DNA of 64,000 nucleotides, taken from assembly GCF_018343535.1 (NCBI RefSeq), contig NZ_JAGYPF010000003.1:124001-188000 (forward strand), given 5' to 3'. This document shows positions 43,382 to 51,880 of this stretch, one piece after another. How positions within the stretch are numbered: position 1 is the first letter of the stretch; every line of letters starts with the position of its first letter. The notes beneath the pieces are model-generated. The model saw nothing but the letters and a program-made list of their open reading frames with translations, made no database searches and was not told the origin of the DNA. This DNA comes from Neobacillus rhizophilus (GTDB lineage Bacteria; Bacillota; Bacilli; Bacillales; Cytobacillaceae). The translations under genes were made by a program, and so were the position numbers.

Positions 43382-44614
43382 ATGAGTCAATTCCAGACAA
43401 ACCTTGAAAAATACGCAGAGCTTGCCGTTAAAGTCGGCGTCAATATTCAAAAAGGTCAAAGCTTAGTGGTCAACGCTTCCTTGGATTCTGCCGAGTTTGT
43501 TCGCTTGGTCGTCAAAAAGGCTTATGGAGCGGGTGCCCGCAATGTCATTGTCAACTGGACCGATGATGTAGTCACGAAAACAAAATATGAATTGGCACCG
43601 GATGAAGTCTTCAACGAATACCCGCAGTGGCGGGCAAAAGAAATGGAAGAATTAGTCGGGCAGGGTGCAGCCTTTATGTCGGTGGTGTCTTCAAGCCCGG
43701 ACTTGCTAAAAGGTGTAGACCCGCAGAGGATTGCCAATTTCCAAAAAGCTGCCGGAAAAGCAATGACTAAGCATCGTCAAGCGATACAATCAGACAAGGT
43801 CAGCTGGACGGTCGTCGCCTCTGCCTCCCCTGCCTGGGCTGCCAAGGTATTTCCGAATGAGCCCACTGAAAAGCAGGTTGAAAAGCTTTGGGAAGCCATT
43901 TTTAAAGCAGTCCGTGTGGATGCAGAAAATCCAGTCGAAGCCTGGAAAAAGCATGATGAAACCCTTCATGAAAAAGTCAAATACCTCAACGAAAAACGGT
44001 ATGCAAAGCTGCATTACAAAGCACCTGGCACAGATTTAACGATCGAGCTGCCGAAAAACCATCTTTGGGTTGGCGCAGGCAGTATCAACGAAAATGGTGT
44101 GGAGTTTATGGCGAATATGCCGACGGAAGAGGTATTTACAGTTCCGTTAAAAACTGGCGTAAACGGCACCGTCGCCAGCACGAAACCGCTCAGCTACGGC
44201 GGAAATATCATCGATCGTTTTTCGATCACCTTTGAAAATGGCAAAATTGTCGGAGTAAAAGCAGAGGAAGGCGAAGAAGTTTTGAAGCATCTTGTGGAAA
44301 CCGATGAAGGCTCCCACTATCTGGGTGAAGTGGCACTAGTTCCGTATAACTCGCCAATCTCCCAATCTAACATTCTTTTCTTCAACACTTTGTTTGATGA
44401 AAACGCCTCAAACCATCTTGCCATTGGCAGCGCTTATTCTTTCTGTATTGATGGCGGCAAGAAAATGTCATCTGATGAACTGAAAGAAAATGGACTGAAT
44501 GAAAGCATCACCCACGTTGATTTCATGATTGGGTCAGCTGAAATGGACATCAATGGCATCACCAAAGATGGACAGACAGAACCTATTTTTAAAGCAGGAA
44601 ATTGGGCATTTTAA
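43382..44614 (+). CDS. ampS: Aminopeptidase AmpS (M29 thermophilic type)
   Basis: A 410-residue metallo-aminopeptidase of family M29. The N-terminal domain has KVGVNIQKGQSLVVNASLDS. The catalytic C-terminal domain has MANMPTEEVFTVPLKTGVNG (metal Glu), GSHYLGEVALVPYNSP (Glu), NASNHLAIGSAYSFCIDGG (His) and ITHVDFMIGSAEMDING (His and Asp). This fits the two-metal M29 site. The enzyme trims N-terminal residues from peptides in the cytosol. ATG 43382 follows AAAGGAG. Confidence 0.92.
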   Translation: MSQFQTNLEKYAELAVKVGVNIQKGQSLVVNASLDSAEFVRLVVKKAYGAGARNVIVNWTDDVVTKTKYELAPDEVFNEYPQWRAKEMEELVGQGAAFMSVVSSSPDLLKGVDPQRIANFQKAAGKAMTKHRQAIQSDKVSWTVVASASPAWAAKVFPNEPTEKQVEKLWEAIFKAVRVDAENPVEAWKKHDETLHEKVKYLNEKRYAKLHYKAPGTDLTIELPKNHLWVGAGSINENGVEFMANMPTEEVFTVPLKTGVNGTVASTKPLSYGGNIIDRFSITFENGKIVGVKAEEGEEVLKHLVETDEGSHYLGEVALVPYNSPISQSNILFFNTLFDENASNHLAIGSAYSFCIDGGKKMSSDELKENGLNESITHVDFMIGSAEMDINGITKDGQTEPIFKAGNWAF

Positions 44615-44625
44615 TCCAAAAAAAA

Positions 44626-44654
44626 ATGAAAGAGCAGGCACACCTGCTCTTTAT
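44626..44654. terminator. Terminator between ampS and the proline-repeat gene
   Basis: Perfect stem AAAGAGCAGG/CCTGCTCTTT with a CACA loop and T/A runs on both strands. It overlaps the last codon of the convergent minus-strand gene. Confidence 0.87.
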
Positions 44655-45880
44655 TGACTATAAATGACCGATCCATCCGGTTTTTTCACAATCTCATCAC
44701 GCATTTTGGTTAGCTTCGAAACAGTGTCATTCGGAATCAGTAATCCCAGCAACTTTGAAATTCCCAGTGTATTCAATAAGCTTTCTTCTATTTTTACCAA
44801 TTGGTTAGTCAGAGTCGTATCTGTCGGACATACCTGATTTAGATCGACCTTTTTCGCCAATGCTTCATCGATTAATTGCAAACCAAGCTCCTTCGTAATT
44901 ACACCGTTTGCAGACTGAAGCTTTGAACAAACCGTCTGCACCGTTTGATTTGCCGTATTAACCGTACCGTTTATCACCGGTTCTAACGGTTTGATGACAG
45001 GTTCCAACTGCTGAACGACCGGATCAAGCGGTTTTAGTGCAGGCTTAAGCGGATTTAAAGCTGGTTCCAGCGGCTGCAATACCGGATCCAAGACGGTCTC
45101 AACAGGTTTCAAAACTGGATCAAGTACACTAACAACCGGGTCTAGCGGTTTCAAAACCGGCTCTAAAGGCTTTGTCACTGGACTTAGCGGGTCCGTGATT
45201 CCACCAATTACGTCCTGAATCGGGTCAGTAATTTTTCCAACCAAATCCTCCGAGGCCCCAGCAGTGTTGCTATCAGCACAGGTAAGCGGCAGGTGTCCCG
45301 ACATGATTTTTTCAATTTCCTTTTTCAATTGCTCCAAAGGAAGCTTGCTTAAATCTTGAAGGATTTGCAGCTGGTCCGGCTTTTCAGGGCCAGCGTTTCC
45401 TGAAACCGTTTTTAGTGTCAATTGATTGATGACGCTGTCATCTGACTCCATATAGTGAGCCACCATCGTAACATTTTCCATCCCTAGCTGTGGGACTGTT
45501 TCTGCCGCATGGATACAGGCTCCTTTAAAGGAAATGGCCGAGATATCAACTGTCATTCCATATACGGTAACTGGTCCTTTTGCATTTAAGACAATGCTTA
45601 TTGGTCCGTTGCCGGAATTAACCCGCTTTGTTAATTTCATACCATATATCGTGGCCGATTTATATTTAATTTGCAGCATCGGCTTTTTGTCAGTTGCGGA
45701 TGTTTCTCGCTCTACAATGGAAGCTGACATCCCAGTCCCAACCACTCGGTCTGCCTCAATGATAAAGCCTTCCATATCGGTTGTTGTTTCTGCCCTAGCA
45801 CCGTAACTAAAAGAGAAGAGCGAGAAAAACATGATCGCAACACTGCAGCTTATCAAGAAAGATTTGTTTTTCCACCACAT
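44651..45880 (-). CDS. Secreted protein with DUF6230-like head and proline heptad repeats
   Basis: About 409 residues, exported by a signal peptide (MWWKNKSFLISCSVAIMFFS, cleavage near ARA-ET). The head (to about 170) contains FIIEADRVVGTGMS, ATIYGMKLTKRV and GPVTVYGMTVDIS, which parallels FYVEFDKLEGTGYT and KPVQISGLQHDAG in the DUF6230 protein two genes upstream, so it looks like a diverged paralogue. Residues about 215-305 are a chain of seven-residue units such as PLEPVLK, PLDPVVS and PVETVLD. The rest is helical with two cysteines. ATG 45880 follows AAAGGAG. It is the third gene of a three-gene operon. Function unknown; surface or envelope location inferred. Confidence 0.75.
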   Translation of the reverse strand: MWWKNKSFLISCSVAIMFFSLFSFSYGARAETTTDMEGFIIEADRVVGTGMSASIVERETSATDKKPMLQIKYKSATIYGMKLTKRVNSGNGPISIVLNAKGPVTVYGMTVDISAISFKGACIHAAETVPQLGMENVTMVAHYMESDDSVINQLTLKTVSGNAGPEKPDQLQILQDLSKLPLEQLKKEIEKIMSGHLPLTCADSNTAGASEDLVGKITDPIQDVIGGITDPLSPVTKPLEPVLKPLDPVVSVLDPVLKPVETVLDPVLQPLEPALNPLKPALKPLDPVVQQLEPVIKPLEPVINGTVNTANQTVQTVCSKLQSANGVITKELGLQLIDEALAKKVDLNQVCPTDTTLTNQLVKIEESLLNTLGISKLLGLLIPNDTVSKLTKMRDEIVKKPDGSVIYSQ

Positions 45881-45893
45881 AATTTGGTCTCCT

Positions 45894-46283
45894 TTAGAAG
45901 GTGAAGGTGTGTTGAACGGTTTCTTCGACACCGCTTGACCTTGTAGACTTCACTTTAGCCGGTCCCAAGTGCCATGCTGTCAAGAGCGAACCTCCGATAA
46001 TTCCAAAGATTGTTCCAAAGAGAAACCCGCCTAACGCCCCTATTACAGATAATATCGATAGGAATATTGTAAAAATCCCTAGAATTCGTGACGCATTAGG
46101 GAAAAATAAGGCAATGATTCCGATTAACGTTATCATCCCGCCAAATAATAAACCAATAACGGCAATCGACCCAGGAAGGAAGGTGCTTAAATATAAGTTT
46201 AACGGTACCCATAAAATCATCAGCCCGCTTATAATTGTTAGCATGGCACCCCAAAACGGCCGCTTTTTTCGCCATTTTTTCAT
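45894..46283 (-). CDS. DUF6114-type four-helix membrane protein
   Basis: A 129-residue protein starting MKKWRKKRPFWGAMLTIISG, with about four helices (two hairpins), glycine-rich loops and a soluble tail KSTRSSGVEETVQHTFTF. The RPFWGAxLTIISGLxIL start is typical of DUF6114. Such genes usually sit next to DUF6230 genes, mostly known from Actinobacteria. Start ATG 46283 follows AAGGAGGG. It is 13 bp from both neighbours, so it is certainly cotranscribed. Function unknown. Confidence 0.78.
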   Translation of the reverse strand: MKKWRKKRPFWGAMLTIISGLMILWVPLNLYLSTFLPGSIAVIGLLFGGMITLIGIIALFFPNASRILGIFTIFLSILSVIGALGGFLFGTIFGIIGGSLLTAWHLGPAKVKSTRSSGVEETVQHTFTF

Positions 46284-46296
46284 ACTAGTTCCCTCC

Positions 46297-46866
46297 TTAT
46301 TTTTTAATTCTTTCTACAGTCAGCTTCATTCCGTTCATATTAATCGTTTTCTGAAATAGATAATGAGTTTTTAATTTGGCATGCTCTAATGTGATCGTGG
46401 ACGATTTTTGCTGGAATTGCTTTTGCCAGTCATCACTGTGATTCTCCTCGAGGACCAGGTTCTGGAATTTTGCATCTGCTTCAATAAGGCCAGCATCATG
46501 CTGCAGTCCGCTGATTTGAACTGGCTTGGAAGCCTGAATCTTGACGCGAATCCACTCACTTCCTACTTTAAAATCCTTGTATAATTGCAAATTGGTAATC
46601 GTTAAATTTTCAATAAGGTTTGTTCCTTGTGGTGCTGAATCCTCAGAACTTGTTTCCCCCATCTTTGGATAGAAGGTATACCCTGTTCCTTCTAATTTAT
46701 CAAACTCAACATAGAAATCACCTACACCCGCAATTGGTACTGCATAAGCGACACCAGAAATGCCGAATGACACTAAAAGCAGTCCGAGCGCTAAAAACCC
46801 CGCTGTCAATGCAGACCAGAAAGCTTTCTTACTAATTGTTCCTTCAAGTTGAACCGGATTCTCCAT
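46297..46866 (-). CDS. DUF6230 family membrane-anchored protein
   Basis: A 189-residue protein with an N-terminal cytoplasmic stretch, a helix (FWSALTAGFLALGLLLVSFG, about 16-36) and an extracytoplasmic beta-rich domain (FYVEFDKLEGTGYTFYPKMG, IENLTITNLQLYKDF, WIRVKIQASKPVQISGL). This is the DUF6230 pattern, sometimes mis-annotated as cholesterol esterase; no catalytic motif is seen. It leads the operon, with GGAGGG before ATG 46866. The divergent GAF-LuxR gene is the likely regulator. Confidence 0.75.
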   Translation of the reverse strand: MENPVQLEGTISKKAFWSALTAGFLALGLLLVSFGISGVAYAVPIAGVGDFYVEFDKLEGTGYTFYPKMGETSSEDSAPQGTNLIENLTITNLQLYKDFKVGSEWIRVKIQASKPVQISGLQHDAGLIEADAKFQNLVLEENHSDDWQKQFQQKSSTITLEHAKLKTHYLFQKTINMNGMKLTVERIKK

Positions 46867-46969
46867 AAAAACCCTCCTACAATTCCGAATATTTAAATAA
46901 TAATCACTTACTTTACCTTACACTTCTTTCAAGACAACTACAATCACTGAAAATATCGGAAATTTATAG

Positions 46970-46995
46970 GTACCCCCGTCAAATGTCGGGGGAAT
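46970..46995. promoter_or_regulatory. Inverted repeat CCCCCG/CGGGGG in the divergent promoter
   Basis: GTACCCCCG and CGGGGGAATAC flank an 8-base centre (46970-46995). The GC arms stand out from very AT-rich DNA. It could be a regulator operator or a hairpin in the DUF6230 leader. Confidence 0.5.
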
Positions 46996-47009
46996 ACTAC
47001 TAAGGGCGT

Positions 47010-47027
47010 ATTGGAAATTTTTCCAAT
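47010..47027. promoter_or_regulatory. 18-bp palindrome ATTGGAAA-TT-TTTCCAAT
   Basis: Perfect 8-bp arms with a 2-bp centre, in the 205-bp gap between the DUF6230 operon and the LuxR-type gene. It is a good candidate dimeric-regulator site. A TATTAT-like -10 for the regulator is next to it. Confidence 0.5.
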
Positions 47028-47071
47028 CCATATTATTATATAAATATAGATTGTCCGGAGGTGGAAGCTTT

Positions 47072-48574
47072 ATGGAAGAAAAAGTGGAGCGGCTTTTATT
47101 AAAAGGACTTTCCATTCTTTACGAGCTAAGTTCACCCTTTTTAAAAGAGTGGAAGGAACTTATGCCCTCATTAAAATATCGCAATCAAAGTTTAGTAGAT
47201 GAAATTGATGTCATCATTCAGTTCGCTATTAAAGATGTATTTCAAAATAAAAACCTTAATGCTGATTCTTTTATCCTATCCTTGCTTGCAGAATGGCAAA
47301 AGCGTTTTTCCAGCAAGTATGATGAATATGAAGCCCTTTCCCTTATCACAACCATTGAAAATATGTTTCACAAGCTTCTGGACAAAGATCCGGAGTCCAC
47401 ATTTCTTGACCATCAGGCCATTCAATCCTTTTTCATAAGAATACTTGACCAGGCACTGCTCAGTCAGGACATGGAATACCGAAACGACAACAGCGCAAAA
47501 ATCATTATTGAAACTAATGTTCTCCCAATGAAGTGGGTTGCCATTGTGAAAAAAGACAAAGAAGAGTATGTGATCGATAGCGTCGTCTGTTCCAATGAGA
47601 ATCCAGTAGACAATCATTTGCTTGAAATGTGTAAAAGCTTAAAGGCCCGGGAAACCGGCCACCTTTCCATGGCAATTGAAAGATTAATTGGCCAAAACTC
47701 GGGTGATTCTCCCCTTATCCAAATTCCTTGCTTAAATGACACCCTGCTTATTTGCCTTGAGAATGAGAATTTTCAAGTAAAAGAACAGCAAATCGTTTTT
47801 ATTAGAGAAATGTATCTTCATCAGCTAAAGCTTTACCATTTGGAAAGCAAAATTGATTGGAAAAATACTTCGCTTTTATTTTTACAGCACCTGCTTCTTT
47901 CCCGCAGTGCAGGCGATGCCGTTAATGCGATTACGACAGGCTTAGTGGAATATATGCCGTTCGAACGCTGTGCCTTATTTTTATACAATCAATACGAAGA
48001 AAAAGGGATTGGCGTTTCCGGACATAACGTCAGTACATCATCTGTTCAGCAAATTAGGGAGGAGATTTTTAAACTTCCCCTAATTAAAAAGTATTTAAAT
48101 TCGTTAACGCATTCACAGCCGCTCTATTTTTCCAATGCTGCAGAAGTACTGCCGGAAAAATATATTCACGAATTTAAACTACGGTCGTTAGTGGTGCTGC
48201 CTATTTTTGTTCCGACAAAAAACAAACTGATTGGAATCGCCATCTTGGACCAAGGGGAATATTCTGATTTTCTTGTGTCGAATCAAACCTTAACCACACT
48301 GATTAAATTTGGCCATTACGCTGGGGAATTGCTGTTTTCCATTTGGGATGAGGCACTCCAGCAGTTCGGAAGCTTTGACACACTGTTAACACCTCGGGAG
48401 AAAGACGTGCTAAAGCTGATTGCCGAAGGGGCTTCCATTAGTGAAGCGGCTAAGGAGCTCCATTTAAGTAGCTACACAGTGCGTGATTACGTGTCAGTTA
48501 TTATCCAAAAGCTCGAGGCAAAAAACCGAACGGATGCGGCTGTTAAAGCAATCAAAATGAAGTTAATTTCATAA
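47072..48574 (+). CDS. GAF domain LuxR-type transcription regulator
   Basis: A 500-residue protein. The first 270 residues are helical with no named domain. A GAF-like sensor spans about 275-425 (AITTGLVEYMPFERCALFLYN; LRSLVVLPIFVPTKNKLIGIAIL). The C terminus is a LuxR/NarL helix-turn-helix (LLTPREKDVLKLIAEGASIS, EAAKELHLSSYTVRDYVSVI). There is no receiver domain, so it probably responds to a ligand or partner. ATG 47072 follows GGAGGTGG. It is divergent from the DUF6230-DUF6114 operon. Confidence 0.82.
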   Translation: MEEKVERLLLKGLSILYELSSPFLKEWKELMPSLKYRNQSLVDEIDVIIQFAIKDVFQNKNLNADSFILSLLAEWQKRFSSKYDEYEALSLITTIENMFHKLLDKDPESTFLDHQAIQSFFIRILDQALLSQDMEYRNDNSAKIIIETNVLPMKWVAIVKKDKEEYVIDSVVCSNENPVDNHLLEMCKSLKARETGHLSMAIERLIGQNSGDSPLIQIPCLNDTLLICLENENFQVKEQQIVFIREMYLHQLKLYHLESKIDWKNTSLLFLQHLLLSRSAGDAVNAITTGLVEYMPFERCALFLYNQYEEKGIGVSGHNVSTSSVQQIREEIFKLPLIKKYLNSLTHSQPLYFSNAAEVLPEKYIHEFKLRSLVVLPIFVPTKNKLIGIAILDQGEYSDFLVSNQTLTTLIKFGHYAGELLFSIWDEALQQFGSFDTLLTPREKDVLKLIAEGASISEAAKELHLSSYTVRDYVSVIIQKLEAKNRTDAAVKAIKMKLIS

Positions 48575-48652
48575 GACTTTTATCACGGTTGCAGATAAAC
48601 TCCATTTATGGTTACAATTATATATTGGACCATTTTATGGAGGTTGAAATGT

Positions 48653-49045
48653 ATGTGGAATGAGTTTAAGCAATTCGCAATGAAAGGTAATGTCATCGAC
48701 TTGGCAGTCGGTGTGATTATCGGCGGGGCGTTTGGGAAAATCGTCTCCTCGTTAGTTGATAATGTGATTATGCCAATCATTGTTTTATTAACTGGTCAAG
48801 TAGACGTGAAAGATCTGGCCTTTAAAAGTATTAAATACGGAGTATTTATCCAAAACATTATCGACTTTTTTATCATTGCCTTCACGATATTTCTTTTTAT
48901 CAAGTTTTTAAACCGTTTCAAGAAGAAGGATGAGGTAAAAGAACAAGCACCGGTAAAAGTAGATCGCTCAGAGGAATTGCTTGCTGAGATTCGTGATTTA
49001 CTAAAAGAAGACAAAGATTTTTTACGAAAAAATGAAACTCCTTGA
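48653..49045 (+). CDS. mscL: Large-conductance mechanosensitive channel MscL
   Basis: A 130-residue pore-forming protein. [20 protein letters not shown] opens into TM1 with [23 protein letters not shown], the MscL signature. TM2 is [20 protein letters not shown], followed by a charged C-terminal bundle ([14 protein letters not shown]). It opens under membrane tension to release solutes in hypo-osmotic shock. ATG 48653 is spaced from GGAGG. It is followed 55 bp later by yetJ. Confidence 0.94.
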   Translation: MWNEFKQFAMKGNVIDLAVGVIIGGAFGKIVSSLVDNVIMPIIVLLTGQVDVKDLAFKSIKYGVFIQNIIDFFIIAFTIFLFIKFLNRFKKKDEVKEQAPVKVDRSEELLAEIRDLLKEDKDFLRKNETP

Positions 49046-49099
49046 CCACTTTTTCGTATATATTTAATGTAAGTAAATTATTTATGAGGTGAAGATAAA

Positions 49100-49738
49100 T
49101 TGTATAATACACAAACTTCAACTGGAATGATGCCTTCGGTATTACGGACGTTCGCGTTATCCCTTGCCGTTGCTTTTCTTGGTACAATGGCAGGTGTCTA
49201 TGTTCCGCCTGCATTATTTATGCCATTAGCTATTTTAGAATTTATTATGATTCTCGCTGCTGTTTTCTTTAGAAGAAGGAAAGCCATCTCTTACTCTTTC
49301 CTTTATGTCTTTACGTTTATTTCAGGAATCACCCTGTATCCAATTGTCGCTTATTATGCAGCAACTGCCGGCGCCAATGTTGTTGTAATGGCGTTTGCTA
49401 CAACAACCGTTGTGTTTGGCGGGATTTCCATTTATGCGGCTAAATCCAAACGGAACTTCTCTTTCCTAGGAGGATTCCTGCTCGCTGCCTTGCTTGCGTT
49501 AGTAGCAATTTCGATTTTTAATATTTTCTTCCCGTTAAGCTCAACCGGAATGCTTGCCTACTCCTTCATCGGTGTACTGGTATTCAGCGGATATGTTCTC
49601 TTTGATATCAGCCGGATGAAGCATTACGGTGTCCGTCCGGAAGATGTACCAATGATGGCGTTAAGCTTATACTTAGACTTCATCAACCTATTCGTCAGCA
49701 TCCTTCGTATTTTCGGGATTTTGAATAGCCGGGACTAA
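49100..49738 (+). CDS. yetJ: Bax inhibitor-1 family protein YetJ
   Basis: A 212-residue seven-helix membrane protein of the BI-1/TMBIM family. The C-terminal region has YVLFDISRMKHYG and LSLYLDFINLFVSILRIFGI, whose two Asp residues correspond to the pH-sensing di-aspartate of B. subtilis YetJ, a calcium leak channel. It starts at TTG after GAGGTGAAG. It is downstream of mscL in the same direction and has its own terminator. Confidence 0.88.
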   Translation: MYNTQTSTGMMPSVLRTFALSLAVAFLGTMAGVYVPPALFMPLAILEFIMILAAVFFRRRKAISYSFLYVFTFISGITLYPIVAYYAATAGANVVVMAFATTTVVFGGISIYAAKSKRNFSFLGGFLLAALLALVAISIFNIFFPLSSTGMLAYSFIGVLVFSGYVLFDISRMKHYGVRPEDVPMMALSLYLDFINLFVSILRIFGILNSRD

Positions 49739-49746
49739 TTAAACTA

Positions 49747-49785
49747 GAAAAGGAGCTTGGTTCAAAGTGAACCAAGCTCCTTTTT
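49747..49785. terminator. Shared terminator of yetJ and the SpoVB-like gene
   Basis: Stem AAAGGAGCTTGGTTC/GAACCAAGCTCCTTT with a short loop and T-runs on both strands. Confidence 0.9.
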
Positions 49786-49791
49786 CATTCA

Positions 49792-51126
49792 TTAATGCTC
49801 CATTGTTTTTGGAACAGTGCCCTTCATAAAAAAGGTAAGTCCAATTTTTTTGCAAACAGTAGCATAATGCATCAAGAACAATAAAACCGAACCTGTATTC
49901 ATGCCAATGATGACTCCATTCATTCTCCACTCATACATCGAGCCAAGCCAAAGAATCAGAGCGAAGCCAATGACCGTCGACCAAATAATATGGAAAAACG
50001 CCTCTTTAATCATATCCAGTCCAATCATAAACGCCTGAAGCGGCATAATGAAGTAATGGAATAAGAAAAACGGCCAGAGCAGCTGCAGGTAAATAGCCGA
50101 TGTTTCTGATTTAAAAAATAAAGAGGTTAACTCGGGTGCAAAAAAATAAAAAAGCGTAACGGCCGCAATGCCGTAGACGAAGGTAAGGACCATTACTTGT
50201 TGAAGCATCTTTCTAAGCGATGGGTAATCTCGTTCAGAATGGGTTTTCGAGACGGCCGGGATAAGTACGATCAGCAAGGAATGGGCTATAAACGCCGGGA
50301 AAAAGCCGATCGACATCGCGACTCCCATCAGCATCCCAAACTGTTCAGTCGCCGCTGTGTGAGTTAGGCCGGCATGGACGAGGGCCGCTTTGATAATAAA
50401 GGGCTGGATGGCACCCGTAAAAGCCGAAAACAAGCGCATGCTAGTGGTTGGAATAGAGACCGCCATTAAATTTTTCCTGACAAGCTTGCGATTGAGATTA
50501 GAGAACGGCTGGCGTTTCACGTGGTGATATTGAATCATGAACATGTAAATTAAGTAAAGAAAGACGACAATTTCACTGCCAATCAGCGTCCCAAGGGCCA
50601 CTAGCAAGGAGGTCTCAGCGTTAAATTCAAAAAAGCGGAACAGCGCAAACAAAAGCCCTAGCTGGACGGCTTTCCTGAGGAAATTAGAAATCGCAATCTT
50701 CCCCATTTGCTGTCGCCCCATAAAATAGCCTCTGGCAACGGAGGTAAAGGAAATCACCGGAATTAAGAGGAGCACGAGCCACCTGATGTACGGGTGGTAG
50801 GTATCAAATACTGGGATAAACGGTATCAGCGCTGTTCCTGCCAGCAATAAGATACTCGTGAAGACAATCGTAAGTGTTATTGCATGATATAAGATATTCC
50901 GATGATAGCGTTCTTCCCTTTCCGCGACAAATTTGGAAATTGAGACAGGCAATTCAAAGCTCGATAGCAAGACAATGAGAAAAACGGTCGGAAGAATGGA
51001 CATATACAGTCCAAGACCATGGGAGCCCAATTCCCGTGCCAGGATCATATTAACCAAAACTTCAATTCCTTCACCTAAAAAAGCGGTTGCCGCCAAAAAG
51101 AAAATACCCTTGTAGTAAATAGCCAT
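49792..51126 (-). CDS. SpoVB/MurJ-like oligosaccharide flippase (MOP superfamily)
   Basis: A 444-residue protein with about twelve to fourteen helices. ATAFLGEGIEVLVNMILARELGSHGLGLYMSILP is the typical MOP N terminus, and SRGYF-like VARGYFMGRQQM follows. The middle has AVSIPTTSMRLFSAFTGAIQPFIIKAAL and GMLMGVAMSIGFFPAFIAHSLLIVLIPAVSK. This is closest in pattern to SpoVB and YtgP, which flip lipid-linked cell-wall or polysaccharide precursors. SpoVB itself is about 518 residues, so this is a shorter relative. ATG 51126 follows AAAGGGG. Confidence 0.82.
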   Translation of the reverse strand: MAIYYKGIFFLAATAFLGEGIEVLVNMILARELGSHGLGLYMSILPTVFLIVLLSSFELPVSISKFVAEREERYHRNILYHAITLTIVFTSILLLAGTALIPFIPVFDTYHPYIRWLVLLLIPVISFTSVARGYFMGRQQMGKIAISNFLRKAVQLGLLFALFRFFEFNAETSLLVALGTLIGSEIVVFLYLIYMFMIQYHHVKRQPFSNLNRKLVRKNLMAVSIPTTSMRLFSAFTGAIQPFIIKAALVHAGLTHTAATEQFGMLMGVAMSIGFFPAFIAHSLLIVLIPAVSKTHSERDYPSLRKMLQQVMVLTFVYGIAAVTLFYFFAPELTSLFFKSETSAIYLQLLWPFFLFHYFIMPLQAFMIGLDMIKEAFFHIIWSTVIGFALILWLGSMYEWRMNGVIIGMNTGSVLLFLMHYATVCKKIGLTFFMKGTVPKTMEH

Positions 51127-51209
51127 TTTGGATTCCCCTTTATCAATCTCACTTTTATAAACTTATGAGACAAGTTCTCGGATTAGTAGGGGATTTTTTC
51201 GGTGCATAC

Positions 51210-51242
51210 AAAAAAGACTTCCCAATCTCGGGAAGCCTTTAA
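51210..51242 (-). terminator. Terminator of the lia operon
   Basis: Stem GGCTTCCC/GGGAAGTC (GC core) with a TTTTTTG run on the minus strand just past the liaR stop. Confidence 0.85.
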
Positions 51243-51247
51243 AAGAT

Positions 51248-51880
51248 CTATTGAATCAACGAATGCTTAAACGCATAAATAACCGCCTGGGTGCGGTCCT
51301 GGACGTTAAGCTTGCTTAAGATATTGCTAACATGAGTTTTGACCGTTTTCAATGCAATAAAAAGTTCGTCGGCAATTTCCTGATTGGTCTTGCCCTGGGC
51401 CATCAAAAGCAAAATTTCCAGTTCGCGGCTGGTTAAGTCCTCATGGGGCAGGTGCTGGCTTTTTTGGCGCATTTTCACCATCATTTTTCCGGTTACTTCC
51501 GGCTCAAGAACGGTTTGGCCCTGGTATGTGGCTCGAACAGCATTGGCGATTTCACTCGCTTTTGAGGTTTTCAACATATAGCTTGTTGCCCCAGCCTCCA
51601 ACGCCGGGTACACTTTTTCATCATCCAAAAAGCTGGTCACGATAATGATCTTGGCTTCCGGCCACTGTTCGATAATTTGCCTTGTCGCCTCAATCCCATC
51701 CATTTCCTTCATGACCAAATCCATTAAAATGATATCTGGGCGCAGCTGCAACGCCAGCTCGACTCCAGTTTTTCCATTATCCGCCTCACCTACAACCTTA
51801 ATATCAGGCTGTGCTGAAAGATAAGCGGACACCCCAATTCTCACCATTTCATGATCATCGACAAAGACTACTCTAATCAT
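51248..51880 (-). CDS. liaR: Cell envelope stress response regulator LiaR
   Basis: A 210-residue NarL/LuxR-type regulator. The receiver domain starts [20 protein letters not shown] with the phospho-acceptor Asp in [15 protein letters not shown] and Lys in MLKTSKASE. The output domain is [40 protein letters not shown]. In B. subtilis LiaR activates liaIH under lipid II-targeting antibiotics. ATG 51880 fits GGAGAGG; two upstream in-frame ATGs are inside liaS. Overlaps liaS by 8 bp. Confidence 0.9.
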   Translation of the reverse strand: MIRVVFVDDHEMVRIGVSAYLSAQPDIKVVGEADNGKTGVELALQLRPDIILMDLVMKEMDGIEATRQIIEQWPEAKIIIVTSFLDDEKVYPALEAGATSYMLKTSKASEIANAVRATYQGQTVLEPEVTGKMMVKMRQKSQHLPHEDLTSRELEILLLMAQGKTNQEIADELFIALKTVKTHVSNILSKLNVQDRTQAVIYAFKHSLIQ

